Assembly: GCA_021298835.1 (NCBI GenBank)
Contig: JAJTHG010000040.1
Coordinates: forward strand, 1-64,000
Length of the DNA stretch: 64,000 bases
Source of the DNA: Gemmatimonadota bacterium
GTDB lineage: Bacteria; Gemmatimonadota; Gemmatimonadetes; Gemmatimonadales; Gemmatimonadaceae
Reading direction: 5' to 3'
Positions 33,765-41,541 of this stretch are shown here, one piece after another. Each line of letters begins with the position of its first letter. Within the stretch, counting starts at the first letter, position 1. A program made the position numbers and the translations under genes. The notes under the pieces are model-generated. The model was not told the origin of the DNA and ran no database searches. It saw nothing but the letters and a program-made list of their open reading frames with translations.

Positions 33765-35999
33765 ATGACCGATCCGCTCCTCCGCGATCGCGTCGTCGCG
33801 GCGATCGGCGACCGCTACGACGTGGTCCGCGAGTTGGGCCGCGGGGCCCTGTCGGTCGTCTATCTCGGCCGCGACGTGCGGCTCGACCGGCCGGTCGCGA
33901 TCAAGGTGCTGCCGCCGGACGTCGCCTTCCGCCCCGAGGTGCGCGCGCGGTTCCTCCGCGAGGCGCAGACCGCCGCGCGGCTGGCGCATCCGCACGTGGT
34001 GCCGATCTACAGCGTGGACGACACCGCCGGCGTGGTGTCCATCGTCATGGCCCACGTCGAGGGCGAGACCCTCGGCGGGCGGCTGGCGCGCGAGGGCCCG
34101 CTTCCCGCGGCCGACGTCGCGCGCATCCTCCGCGAGGTGGCCGACGCCCTCGGCTACGCGCACGCGCAGGGCGTCATCCACCGCGACGTCAAGCCGGACA
34201 ACATCCTCCTCGAGCGCGGCACCGGCCGCGCGCTCGTGACCGACTTCGGCATCGCGCGCGCCATGGAGGGGGGCGACCAGGTCACTGCGACCGGCGTCGC
34301 CGTGGGGACGCCGGCGTACATGAGCCCCGAGCAGGCGATGGGCGAGCGCGCGCTCGACGGGCGGAGCGACGTGTACGCGCTGGGGATCCTCGGCTGGCAG
34401 ATGCTCGTCGGGGCGCTGCCGTTCCAGGCCGCGAGCACGCCGGCGATGCTCCTGAAGCACGTCGGGGAGCCCGTGCCGAGCGCCGCGGCGCGGCGGCCCG
34501 ATGCGCCGCCGGCGCTCGTCGCGATCGTCGAGCGCGCGCTCGCGAAGAAGCCGGACGACCGCTGGCCGGGCGCTCGCGCGATGCGCGATGCGCTCGCCGC
34601 GCTCGGACAGGACGGGGGCGCCGGCACCGCCGCCGCCGCCCCTGCTCCCGCGTCCCCCGCGGCGCTCCCGGAGGCGGCCGCCGATGCCTTGCCCCGCTTC
34701 CCGCAGTACCCGGTCGGCGGCGACCGCGCCGCGCGCGACGCCTGGCGCGACGCCACGCGCGCGTGGCGCGAGGAAGTGCGCGCCCGCGCCGAGGCCTCCG
34801 CCGCGCTGCGGATCGGCGCCGGCGTGCGCGCCGAACTGCGCGCCGAGATGCGCATGGCCCCCTCGCCGGTACCGTGGCGGCCGGATGATCCCGCCGCGAT
34901 CGCGTGGCGCGTGCGGAGGTTCCGCGGCAGCGCGTGGTCGTACGTCTTCACGATCAGCGGGCTGGCCGCCGTCAACCTGCTCACCGGCCCCATGTTCCTG
35001 TGGGTGGCGTTCCCGGCCTTCTTCTGGGGCATGGCCGTCATCCGGCAGGCCGCCGCGCTGCGGGGCCTCGGCGTGAGCGCCACGGACGCCTTTCTCGGCC
35101 GCGACGCCAAGGCGCGGCAGTCACTCGAGGCCGAGATCGTGGCGGGCGGCGAGGCGGCGGTGGAGCGGCGCGTGACGCGCTTCCGCCGTGCGCTTGCGAC
35201 CACCGCGGCGCTCGCCGTCGGGACCATCGCGGCGCTGGCGGTCGGCGTCGCCGCGAAGGGGGGCGTCTTCGCGGTCGTCGGCGTCCTCGGCGTCGGGGCG
35301 ACCGTCGTCTCCGGCATCGGCACCATCCGGCGCTGGGTGGACGTGCGCGCACTCGGCCTGCGGTTCGCCGCCGCGGCGCGGGGCGACTGGCGCGCCGCCT
35401 TTCGCCGCGGGAACCCGGCGCTCGCCAACGAGGTCATGCATGCCGACGCCCAGCGGAAGCTGCCGCCCGACGTGCTTGGCGGCCCCTACGGCGAGGCGGT
35501 GCGCCGTGCCGCGCACGACCGCGCCACGATCCTCGAGACCGTCGCGAAGCTCGGCGAGGCCGACCGGCAACTGCTGCCCGACATCCTGCCGACCGTGCAG
35601 CACCTCGAGGAGCGCATCCTGTCGGTGGCGACGGCGCTGCACCGCATGAGCGGCGACGTGTCCGAGGCGCACGTCGCGGACGTCGAGCGCCGCCTGGCGG
35701 ACGCGAAGGCCGCGCAGGCGGCGGCACCCGCGCCCGAACGGGACCGCACCGTGGGCCTTCTGGCGCGCCAGGTCGAGACGCTGCGCGACCTCGTCGGGCG
35801 TCGCGCGACCCTGCAGGACCAGCTCGAGGGCGCCGCCCTGCTGTTGACCACTCTCAAGCTCGACCTGCTGCGCCTGCGGTCGGCTGGCGTCGAGAGCGCG
35901 GTGCAGGACGTCACGTCGGCGACGCAGGAGGCCCGCGCGCTCTCGCGCGACATCGGGCTCGCGCTCGACGTCGCGGGAGAGCTGCGCAGGATCTCGTGA
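33765..35999 (+). CDS. Ser/Thr protein kinase with membrane segments and coiled-coil C terminus (tandem paralog)
   Basis: A 744-residue paralog of the preceding kinase. The domain has LGRGALSVVYLG, AIKVLPPDV, HRDVKPDN (catalytic Asp141), DFGIARA and GTPAYMSPEQ. The third glycine of the nucleotide loop is replaced by serine (GRGALS), a change that most active kinases tolerate. After an Ala/Pro linker come a hydrophobic pair (about 393-430), a second hydrophobic stretch (about 475-520) and a long coiled coil to the end (LPTVQHLEERILSVATAL and DLLRLRSAGVESAV). Both kinases end with a similar helix, so the tails may pair with each other. Confidence 0.88.
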   Translation: MTDPLLRDRVVAAIGDRYDVVRELGRGALSVVYLGRDVRLDRPVAIKVLPPDVAFRPEVRARFLREAQTAARLAHPHVVPIYSVDDTAGVVSIVMAHVEGETLGGRLAREGPLPAADVARILREVADALGYAHAQGVIHRDVKPDNILLERGTGRALVTDFGIARAMEGGDQVTATGVAVGTPAYMSPEQAMGERALDGRSDVYALGILGWQMLVGALPFQAASTPAMLLKHVGEPVPSAAARRPDAPPALVAIVERALAKKPDDRWPGARAMRDALAALGQDGGAGTAAAAPAPASPAALPEAAADALPRFPQYPVGGDRAARDAWRDATRAWREEVRARAEASAALRIGAGVRAELRAEMRMAPSPVPWRPDDPAAIAWRVRRFRGSAWSYVFTISGLAAVNLLTGPMFLWVAFPAFFWGMAVIRQAAALRGLGVSATDAFLGRDAKARQSLEAEIVAGGEAAVERRVTRFRRALATTAALAVGTIAALAVGVAAKGGVFAVVGVLGVGATVVSGIGTIRRWVDVRALGLRFAAAARGDWRAAFRRGNPALANEVMHADAQRKLPPDVLGGPYGEAVRRAAHDRATILETVAKLGEADRQLLPDILPTVQHLEERILSVATALHRMSGDVSEAHVADVERRLADAKAAQAAAPAPERDRTVGLLARQVETLRDLVGRRATLQDQLEGAALLLTTLKLDLLRLRSAGVESAVQDVTSATQEARALSRDIGLALDVAGELRRIS

Positions 36000-36021
36000 C
36001 GGCGCCGCGCCGTGCGCCGGG

Positions 36022-36714
36022 TCAGAAGGTGCGGCCGAACTCGAGGATGAGCCCGTCGCCGGTCGAGCCCGGGATGTTCGAGACCTTGTAGCCGACGATC
36101 ACCACGTTCGTGCCCCAGTGGTAGTTCAGGCCGGGGACGAAGTCCGCGAAGTCGTGCGTGCCGCTCCACCATTCGCCGAGCAGGTTCCAGTGGCCGGCGA
36201 GCGGCTGCTCGAACGACGCGATCATGTGGGTGGTCCGCTTGCCGAACAGGTTGCGCGTGCCGTTGCTGAGGCCCGCCATGAGCCGCGTGCGCACGACCGG
36301 AAGGCGCCACGCGACCTGCGCGTAGTTCCACAGCCCGTCGCCCTTGCCGGTGAGCGACACGGGCAGCATCTGGCCGGCGCCCACGGTGATCTCCCAGCCC
36401 GGCAGCTGCGACCGGAGGACCGGCTGCGCCGTCTTCCACCCGAGCGCCACGGCCTGGTACGGCTTGTTCGGTACGCCGATGTTGTAGATCGTGGCGGCGA
36501 GCTCGATCCGGTCGGTCAGGCCGTAGGTGAGGAAGTTGGTGCTCACCCAGTACGGCTTGGGGTTCCACGTGCGCAGCTGCGTCTCGTGGAGGGCGAAGAA
36601 GCGTCCGCGAGGCGTCTGGTCAACGCTCGGCACGTTGATGATCGTCTGCTGTCCCGGCAGGAATTCCGGCAAGGCGACCAGCACGGTCGCGAAGAGTAGG
36701 CGTTGGAAATACAC
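36022..36714 (-). CDS. exported beta-barrel-like protein of unknown function
   Basis: A 230-residue product with a signal peptide (FQRLLFATVLVALPEFLPGQQ) and alternating hydrophobic/polar strands ending in Phe (ILEFGRTF), the pattern of an outer-membrane beta barrel. Segments such as TNFLTYGLTDRIELAATIYNI resemble OmpA/transporter-like barrels. The start is GTG 36714, just after the T run of the terminator for the preceding minus-strand genes, so it must be transcribed separately or by read-through. No function can be given. Confidence 0.6.
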   Translation of the reverse strand: MYFQRLLFATVLVALPEFLPGQQTIINVPSVDQTPRGRFFALHETQLRTWNPKPYWVSTNFLTYGLTDRIELAATIYNIGVPNKPYQAVALGWKTAQPVLRSQLPGWEITVGAGQMLPVSLTGKGDGLWNYAQVAWRLPVVRTRLMAGLSNGTRNLFGKRTTHMIASFEQPLAGHWNLLGEWWSGTHDFADFVPGLNYHWGTNVVIVGYKVSNIPGSTGDGLILEFGRTF

Positions 36715-36720
36715 GGCGAT

Positions 36721-36775
36721 AAAAACGAAGGGGTTGCGCGAATCGTAGAATTTACGAACCTGCGCAACCCCTTCG
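36721..36775 (-). terminator. Rho-independent terminator after the 36793-38518 minus-strand operon
   Basis: A 14-bp perfect inverted repeat (36726-36739 with 36762-36775) is followed on the minus strand by TTTTT (36721-36725). The 22-base AT-rich loop holds a smaller palindrome TCGTA/TACGA. This is the clearest intrinsic terminator of the window and lies 17 bases after the stop of the glycine-zipper gene. Confidence 0.8.
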
Positions 36776-36792
36776 GCGTTCCCACGCCAGTC

Positions 36793-37401
36793 CTAAGGTC
36801 GACCTACCGGCGGGGAATCGAGGTAGTACGGGCCGGGCACGAGCCGCCATGATTCGCGGCCATTGTAGAGGCCGACGACGGCTCCGATGCCGCCACCGAC
36901 GAAGGCGCCGGGCACGGCGTTCTGGCCCATCTCCCTCAACGTGGGATTGAACTGCTGGCTCCCCGAGATGCCGAAGAGCAGGCCGCCGGCGAGCCCGCCG
37001 ATGAGGGCGTAGCGGATGACGGCCGCGCCGCGCCGTACCCCTCCGGACACCCAGGCCTCCTTGACGTCGCCGACACGGACCCGAACGCGGCGGAAGGTCT
37101 CGACGGGGATCGTCCCGCCGTCGAAGAGACCGCGCCGCTCGCGCGGCAGCATGGTGTCGAGCACGACGATGTCGCCGATGAGGGAATCGACGATGCCGAT
37201 CACCTCGAACTGGCCGAAGACCGGTGCCCGGAGCTTGAGCCGGCGGCCGAGGAAGAAGGGTTCCTGCCGCGGGTCCGCGGTGGCGGTAGGGGCGGCGGGC
37301 GGCGTCTGCGCGGCCAGACGCAGCGGCCCGACCGCCCCGGAGGTCAGCACCGCGGCGTGGGCGAGCGCGAGCAAGAAGCGGTTCCACGATCGATGGCTCA
37401 T
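36793..37401 (-). CDS. exported protein with glycine-zipper segments, unknown function
   Basis: A 202-residue product with a signal peptide (FLLALAHAAVLTSGAVGPLRLAAQ), a beta-rich middle (FEVIGIVDSLIGDIVVLDT) that could bind a ligand or another envelope protein, and two Gly/Ala-rich hydrophobic segments (LIGGLAGGLLFGISG and GAFVGGGIGAVVGLY). Glycine-zipper segments of this sort occur in outer-membrane or membrane-stress proteins. The ATG overlaps the stop of the TPR gene, so it is co-translated with it. Confidence 0.6.
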   Translation of the reverse strand: MSHRSWNRFLLALAHAAVLTSGAVGPLRLAAQTPPAAPTATADPRQEPFFLGRRLKLRAPVFGQFEVIGIVDSLIGDIVVLDTMLPRERRGLFDGGTIPVETFRRVRVRVGDVKEAWVSGGVRRGAAVIRYALIGGLAGGLLFGISGSQQFNPTLREMGQNAVPGAFVGGGIGAVVGLYNGRESWRLVPGPYYLDSPPVGRP

Positions 37402-37721
37402 GCGTCCTCCAGTTCTTCGAGGCGGGCCTCGAGTTCGCTCGCCATGCCCCCGTGCCCGAAGCGCTTCGCCGCCGCCGTGCCGGTGGCGAGGGCGCGGCGC
37501 CCCTCGTCGGCGCGTCCGAGCTGGAGCAGCGCCTCGGCGTACCGGCCCCATCCATTGCCCTCGTCGTCGTAGCGGCCGAGGTAGGCGGCGTAATGCTCCG
37601 CGGCGGCTGCGGCGTCACCGGACTTCATGAGTTCGTTGGCGAGGCCGAAGTGGGCGAGGGGATTGTCGGGGTTCTTCGCGACCATGGCGCGAAGGGCCTC
37701 GACGCGGGGGGCGACGGTCAT
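37398..37721 (-). CDS. small TPR-repeat protein
   Basis: A 107-residue helical protein with about two and a half tetratricopeptide repeats: NPDNPLAHFGLANELMKSGD, then AAEHYAAYLGRYDDEGNGWG, then YAEALLQLGRADEGRRAL. There is no signal peptide and no catalytic motif. It overlaps the alpha/beta hydrolase gene upstream by 4 bases and the exported protein downstream by 4 bases, so all three form one tightly packed operon. A scaffold role is likely. Confidence 0.7.
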   Translation of the reverse strand: MTVAPRVEALRAMVAKNPDNPLAHFGLANELMKSGDAAAAAEHYAAYLGRYDDEGNGWGRYAEALLQLGRADEGRRALATGTAAAKRFGHGGMASELEARLEELEDA

Positions 37722-38518
37722 CGGGAACGGAGTTCGAGCAGCAGGGCGGCGACGTCGCCGGGGGCGTCGTTGGGCAGGAAGTGTCCTGCCTCCTCCATTA
37801 TGCGGCAAGTGGCGGCGGAGTTTCCGTCGGCGATCCGTTTCGCATGAGCGGCGCCGCCCCACGGGTCGTGCGCCCCTGCGGCGACGGCCATGGGGACGGG
37901 CGGCGGGACCGCCGGATCGAGCATCGGGTCGGTCGTACTGGCCCGCACACCGGCCTGGTGTCTCTGGAGCACGGCGGAGGTGAGGTCGCGCATCAGGACG
38001 CGCGATTCCCGGGCGCGCCCGTTCGCGGGGTCGTGCCACCACCCGCGGCGCAATGCCCGCCCCAACGCGGCGCGCTGAAGCAGGGCGGGGGCACGGCGGG
38101 CGAACCGCCCGAGCTTCAGCGCCCGATCCGGCCCGTCCCGCGCGGCGGGACTGAGCAGCGCCAGCGCCCGCACACGCGCCGGTGCCGCGCGGGCGAGGCG
38201 CCACGCGACGAGCGCCCCGATGTCGTGGCCGATGATGATCGCGTCGCGCACGCCGAGCCGTTCGAGCACCAGTTGCACGCGCGTCGCGTGGCCCGCGACG
38301 GAGACATCGTGGCCACCCGGGGGATCGCTGCGGCCGAAGCCCAGGAGATCGAGCAGCAGCATGCGGTGGCCGGGCGGTACCCGGCTGACGACCGGCGCCC
38401 AAAGCCGTGACGACGTGGGGAAGCCGTGGAGGAATACCCACGGCGGCCCGTGACCGCGCGTGCCGGCGGCGTGGCAGTAGAGGCGCACGCCGCCGACGTC
38501 GAGGAACTCACCCTTCAT
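37718..38518 (-). CDS. alpha/beta hydrolase with aspartate nucleophile (haloalkane dehalogenase / epoxide hydrolase-like)
   Basis: A 266-residue alpha/beta hydrolase. The oxyanion strand is FLHGFPTSS, the nucleophile elbow is IIGHDIGAL with Asp99 in place of serine, and the final histidine is in AGHFLPND (His246). An aspartate nucleophile in this position is the mark of haloalkane dehalogenases, epoxide hydrolases and fluoroacetate dehalogenases. The substrate is not known. The gene heads the operon with the TPR and glycine-zipper genes. Confidence 0.8.
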   Translation of the reverse strand: MKGEFLDVGGVRLYCHAAGTRGHGPPWVFLHGFPTSSRLWAPVVSRVPPGHRMLLLDLLGFGRSDPPGGHDVSVAGHATRVQLVLERLGVRDAIIIGHDIGALVAWRLARAAPARVRALALLSPAARDGPDRALKLGRFARRAPALLQRAALGRALRRGWWHDPANGRARESRVLMRDLTSAVLQRHQAGVRASTTDPMLDPAVPPPVPMAVAAGAHDPWGGAAHAKRIADGNSAATCRIMEEAGHFLPNDAPGDVAALLLELRSR

Positions 38519-38568
38519 TGCAGGCCGCCGGAGGCGGGGTCATCCGGTCCCCGGCGACGCCGGTCGGG

Positions 38569-39090
38569 TCACCGCGTGCCCGTCGGCGGCTTCGACTCGC
38601 CCTTGTTGCAGCACCTGGGCTTGTCGGCACCGGCCTTCATGCCGTCGTGCTTCATGCCGTCGTGCTTCATGCCCGCGGGCTGGCCGGCGGCGGTGCCGTG
38701 CTCGGCGCCCATGTGGGCCTTGAGGGCGGCGTCGTAGGCAGGTTGCACGGCGGGGGACAGCGCGGCGCGGAAGGCAGCATGCTCCGCGTCCATCAGCGTC
38801 TGCATCTCGGCCTTGGCCGCAGCATCGTTGTCGGGCGACTTCCCCTTCGACGCCCACTGCTTCTTCGCGGCGTCCATGCGAGCATGGGCGTCGTGGTGGA
38901 TTCGCGCGATCTCCTGCCGTTGGGCCGGCGTCATGTCGAGTGACTGCATCCACTTCGGGACCTGCGGACCGGACGGGGCGGGCTGCGCGGCGGGGGCCGC
39001 GTGACTGGCGTGCGGATCGGCCTTCCCGGGCGCTTGCGCGGCCATCGGAACGGCGATGAGCAGCATCGCGGACGCGAGGAGTGTCTTCAT
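38569..39090 (-). CDS. exported Spy/CpxP-like protein with Met/His/Cys-rich C-terminal tail
   Basis: A 173-residue product with a signal peptide (KTLLASAMLLIAVPMAAQ). The helical middle contains MTPAQRQEIARIHHDAHAR, similar to the LTxxQ motif of the Spy/CpxP periplasmic chaperones. The tail carries the repeat GMKHDGMKHDGMK and ends with PRCCNK, which is rich in metal-binding Met, His and Cys. A role in binding a soft metal such as copper in the periplasm would fit, but is inference. The repeat is also visible in DNA as direct 15-base copies. Two palindromes lie upstream. Confidence 0.6.
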   Translation of the reverse strand: MKTLLASAMLLIAVPMAAQAPGKADPHASHAAPAAQPAPSGPQVPKWMQSLDMTPAQRQEIARIHHDAHARMDAAKKQWASKGKSPDNDAAAKAEMQTLMDAEHAAFRAALSPAVQPAYDAALKAHMGAEHGTAAGQPAGMKHDGMKHDGMKAGADKPRCCNKGESKPPTGTR

Positions 39091-39186
39091 GGTGGATTCC
39101 AGGAGAAGCGGGACGAGCGGGCCGAGCGACGTCTGACCCGCAACCACAAAATGACAGACCGGCGGTCCAGTCGGGAGGGAGTCCGT

Positions 39187-39214
39187 ACAAGTCCTTGTCA
39201 TGCAACGGGTTGCA
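39187..39214. promoter_or_regulatory. tandem palindromes, possible operator
   Basis: Two inverted repeats lie close together in the 270-base gap between the Spy-like gene (minus) and the polyproline gene (plus): ACAAG-TC-CTTGT at 39187-39198 and TGCAAC-GG-GTTGCA at 39201-39214. This may be the binding site of a repressor for one or both genes. The rest of the gap shows no gene. Confidence 0.35.
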
Positions 39215-39360
39215 CGGCATGATCTGGCGGCGGACGCCAAGGGCTCGTAACGTTGCGTCACCGCCGCCGCTTGCGGGCAGCCGCAGGACGCGCCGCATCA
39301 GGAGGCGCTTCGCGGCATGAGGCGTCTCCGAATGATGCTCATCCAGTACGAGGGCCGGAC

Positions 39361-40530
39361 GTGACAACGCCGACTCCCATTGATCTCGACGCGCCGGTGG
39401 TCCCGCCGCCCCCGCCGCCGCCACCTCCGCCGCCGCCGCCGCCGGAGCCGGTCGCTTTTCCGATCGGCTGGCTTCTGGAACACGCGTCAGCACCGATACA
39501 GTACCGCGCCATAAAAGAGGTAGTGCGGCCGGCTGGCGATCTGCATCCCAAGTTCGAATCGCTGGTGTACGGATTCCGGCCAGCGCTCGAGATTGCGCTG
39601 ACCCAGCGACCCGACGCGACGTGGAACGGCACGATGCTCACCGTTCCCTCCGCGAAGGCAACGACGTTCGAGGGACTCGGGACGATCCACGCCGTCCGCC
39701 GCCTGCTGGAATACGGATGGAGCCGCGAGGCCCCGCCGATCGAGGCGTCACGTCGGCTGCTCTTCCGCCTGCTCGCCGAGGACGAGGATCCCGCGAACGC
39801 GTTCGAACTGGCCCCCAAGGCCGGCAAGGTCCCCGATCTCGACGGCATCCGCCGCTCGCGCCAGATCGTGCGCGAGGCGGCGGCGATGGTCCTGGCGCAG
39901 GCCGGTTACGAAGCCGACCCGCGCCTGCGCGGGGCGGCGCAGCGGATCCTCGCGCGCGTCGGCACGTACCTGCGCTCGCCGCTGGCGCTCAAGCCGTGGG
40001 TGCGGGTGGGGAACCGGCAGGTGCTGTCGCCCGACGCCGCGCCCCCGAGCATCTTCGCCCTCTGGACGTTCGCCTTCATGCCGCACTTCCGCCACGAGCA
40101 TCACGAGCACTTCGAACTGCTCGCGAAGCACCTGCAGCAGCCGATGCCGCGGCAGGAACCGGTGCAGGTCGTCGGCGACAAGCTCGTCGAGCAACCGCAC
40201 CTGGTGCTGGGCGATGCGCTGCCGACCCGCAACGCCGTCGAGGCCGACATCCCGCACGCGCTCGCGTGGCTCGAGCTGATGGCGCGGCTCGGCTATCTGA
40301 AGCGGGTCGAGCACTGGGGCAAGCTCTTCGAGCGCTTCCTCGACGATCGCGACGCCGATGGCATCTGGCACCCGCACAAGGGGACGGCGACGCCGAAGGG
40401 GCACGATCCGTATTCGTGGGCCCTCTTCCCGCTGCAGGCAGGCGGCGAGGGGGCGGCGCGCTGGACGGACGTGACGTTCCGGCTCGGCCTCATCGCCCGG
40501 CTGATGGGGAGGCCGATCGAGGCGATGTAG
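39361..40530 (+). CDS. protein of unknown function with a 14-proline tract
   Basis: A 389-residue protein starting at GTG 39361. Residues 15-28 are fourteen prolines in a row, which would need elongation factor P. The remainder is helical with repeated aromatic residues (FPIGWLLEHASAPIQY, WSREAPPIEA, LWTFAFMPHF), and a WL-x-L-M-A-R helix near the end. The pattern recalls alpha/alpha toroid proteins but no catalytic residues of terpene cyclases or glycosidases are seen. I do not recognise the family. Confidence 0.6.
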   Translation: MTTPTPIDLDAPVVPPPPPPPPPPPPPPEPVAFPIGWLLEHASAPIQYRAIKEVVRPAGDLHPKFESLVYGFRPALEIALTQRPDATWNGTMLTVPSAKATTFEGLGTIHAVRRLLEYGWSREAPPIEASRRLLFRLLAEDEDPANAFELAPKAGKVPDLDGIRRSRQIVREAAAMVLAQAGYEADPRLRGAAQRILARVGTYLRSPLALKPWVRVGNRQVLSPDAAPPSIFALWTFAFMPHFRHEHHEHFELLAKHLQQPMPRQEPVQVVGDKLVEQPHLVLGDALPTRNAVEADIPHALAWLELMARLGYLKRVEHWGKLFERFLDDRDADGIWHPHKGTATPKGHDPYSWALFPLQAGGEGAARWTDVTFRLGLIARLMGRPIEAM

Positions 40531-40548
40531 CCGCCGCCCTCGCGGCAG

Positions 40549-40554
40549 TAGCTT
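40549..40554 (+). promoter_or_regulatory. -10-like TAGCTT element, leaderless geometry
   Basis: TAGCTT is followed by exactly 6 bases and the ATG of the alpha/beta hydrolase at 40561. Confidence 0.5.
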
Positions 40555-40560
40555 GCGGAC

Positions 40561-41499
40561 ATGGGCGAGCGCCTCTCCCCCGAGCGTTGGTTCCCGGCGG
40601 GCCTGCCGTCGCTGGCCGTCGAGTGGGCGGCGCTCGGTGACGGTACGCGGATCCGCTTGGTGCGCAGCACGGGGGGCCATGGACCGCTGCTGGTGTTCGT
40701 GCACGGCTGGGGGTGCTCGGCGTTCACGTGGCGCCACGTGTTGCCGCGGGTGGTGGCGGCGGGCCACCGGTGCGTCGCGATCGACCTGCCGGGCCACGGG
40801 CTCTCCGACAAGCCGGACGAGTCTGCGCGCTACACGCTGTCGGCGATGGTCGCGGCGCTGCGCGACCTGCTGGTGCGGCAGGACTGGCACGACCTCGTGC
40901 TGATCGGTCACTCGATGGGCGGGGCGATCTCGCGCGACGTCGCCGGCGTCGAGCCCGATCGGGTGCGCGCGCTGGCGATGCTGGCACCGGCGGGCTTCGG
41001 GCGCATCCGGCGGTTGGCGACCGGGCGGCTGTTCTCCCCGGACTGGACGGTGCCGCTGCTCGGCCCCACCGTCGTGCCGCGCTGGGCGGTGCGCCGCTCG
41101 ATGGAGCGCACGTACGGGGCACGCGCGGGCTTCACCGAGGCGGAGGTGGACGAGTACTGGGCGCCGACGCAGTTCGCCGGATTCGTGAAGGCCTCGCGGC
41201 ACCTGCTGCACCACTTTGCCTGGGAGGCACCGCCGATCGCGCGGCTGGCACCGCTGGCGGACAAGCCAGCGCTGGTGCTGCTGGGCTCCATCGACCGGGT
41301 GGTCGTCTCGCGCGACGTCGAACGCTTCTTCGTGGAGCACGCGTCCGCGCTGCCGCTGGCCGAGGTGCACTGGCTCGACGGGGCGGGGCACGCGCTGCAG
41401 GAGGACGCGCCGGCCGCCACGTGGGGGGCGCTGGCGGCGTGGCTGGGGCGGGCCGGGTCGCTTGCGGGAGGTGCGGGCCTCGCTGCGCGCCGAGCGTAG
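40561..41499 (+). CDS. alpha/beta hydrolase (serine hydrolase)
   Basis: A 312-residue protein with FVHGWGCSAFTW as oxyanion strand, the serine nucleophile elbow IGHSMGGAI (Ser118) and a C-terminal DGAGHALQ with the catalytic histidine. It belongs to the broad esterase/lipase/C-C hydrolase group; the substrate is unknown. No signal peptide is seen. The gene has its own promoter element and is followed by a separately promoted DEAD-box helicase. Confidence 0.82.
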   Translation: MGERLSPERWFPAGLPSLAVEWAALGDGTRIRLVRSTGGHGPLLVFVHGWGCSAFTWRHVLPRVVAAGHRCVAIDLPGHGLSDKPDESARYTLSAMVAALRDLLVRQDWHDLVLIGHSMGGAISRDVAGVEPDRVRALAMLAPAGFGRIRRLATGRLFSPDWTVPLLGPTVVPRWAVRRSMERTYGARAGFTEAEVDEYWAPTQFAGFVKASRHLLHHFAWEAPPIARLAPLADKPALVLLGSIDRVVVSRDVERFFVEHASALPLAEVHWLDGAGHALQEDAPAATWGALAAWLGRAGSLAGGAGLAARRA

Positions 41500-41529
41500 C
41501 GCGGCCGGTGCCGACGGCCTCGACCCGAC

Positions 41530-41535
41530 TACCTT
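41530..41535 (+). promoter_or_regulatory. -10-like TACCTT element, leaderless geometry
   Basis: TACCTT is followed by 6 bases and the GTG start of the DEAD-box helicase at 41542. Confidence 0.5.
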
Positions 41536-41541
41536 CCCGTC

